From assembly GCA_037176905.1 (NCBI GenBank), contig JBBBWG010002948.1, positions 1 to 32,348 of the forward strand: 32,348 nt of DNA. The letters run 5' to 3'. Of this stretch, positions 32,323-32,348 are shown piece by piece. The stretch comes from Azolla pinnata. Lineage: Eukaryota > Streptophyta > Polypodiopsida > Salviniales > Salviniaceae. Within the stretch, counting starts at the first letter, position 1, and each line of letters opens with the position of its first letter. The notes under the pieces were generated by a model. It worked only from the letters and a program-made list of their open reading frames with translations. It ran no database searches and was not told where the DNA came from. Made by a program: the position numbers and the translations under genes.

Positions 32323-32348
32323 CTGCATATCCCTCGGTTTGTGCCAAA

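Overview
This is nuclear DNA of a land plant. Three multi-exon genes have GT-AG introns whose phases close exactly. Two of them carry plastid-type N-termini, and plant-type LINE and Ty3/gypsy-like remains lie around them. The species is not resolvable. A plastid MurJ, together with GAPN and NusG-like proteins that look divergent beside the flowering-plant versions I remember, makes a seedless plant or another lineage that kept plastid peptidoglycan plausible. That is inference.

Layout. Positions 1-402 (minus) hold the N-terminal part of a gag-like retrotransposon protein. About 0.4-3.95 kb is AT-rich sequence with no supportable gene, containing one LTR-promoter-like and one tRNA/SINE-like stretch. 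From 3.95 to 9.98 kb lies a complex tandem array: 129-bp units plus degenerate copies of the block that now serves as the MurJ 5' flank. A dead LINE (about 5.08-8.9 kb), itself interrupted by another insertion, splits the array. Positions 10183-21558 (plus) hold a 21-exon gene for a plastid MurJ-type lipid II flippase (603 aa). An AT-rich spacer and an ACAT/ATGC-rich array (22.83-23.45 kb) lead to 23478-27493 (plus), a 4-exon gene for a plastid NusG-like protein of the pTAC13 kind (360 aa). Its first intron holds duplicated foldbacks that look like microRNA precursors or a MITE. Converging on it, 28120-31895 (minus) is a 10-exon gene for non-phosphorylating NADP-dependent glyceraldehyde-3-phosphate dehydrogenase (GAPN, 498 aa). 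Its first intron and promoter carry several further tandem arrays.

Function. MurJ would flip lipid-linked peptidoglycan precursor across the plastid inner envelope. The NusG-like protein would act with plastid RNA polymerase. GAPN oxidises glyceraldehyde-3-phosphate in the cytosol and yields NADPH. The first two resemble cyanobacterial proteins and sit head-to-tail; nothing shows that they are co-regulated.

The most unusual features are the repeated amplification of sequence at gene 5' ends (MurJ promoter copies, a copy of the NusG-gene start region, a 25-bp minisatellite upstream of GAPN) and the intronic foldback pair. All gene models were joined by eye from splice consensus, reading phase and remembered family similarity. 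No alignment or database search was run.
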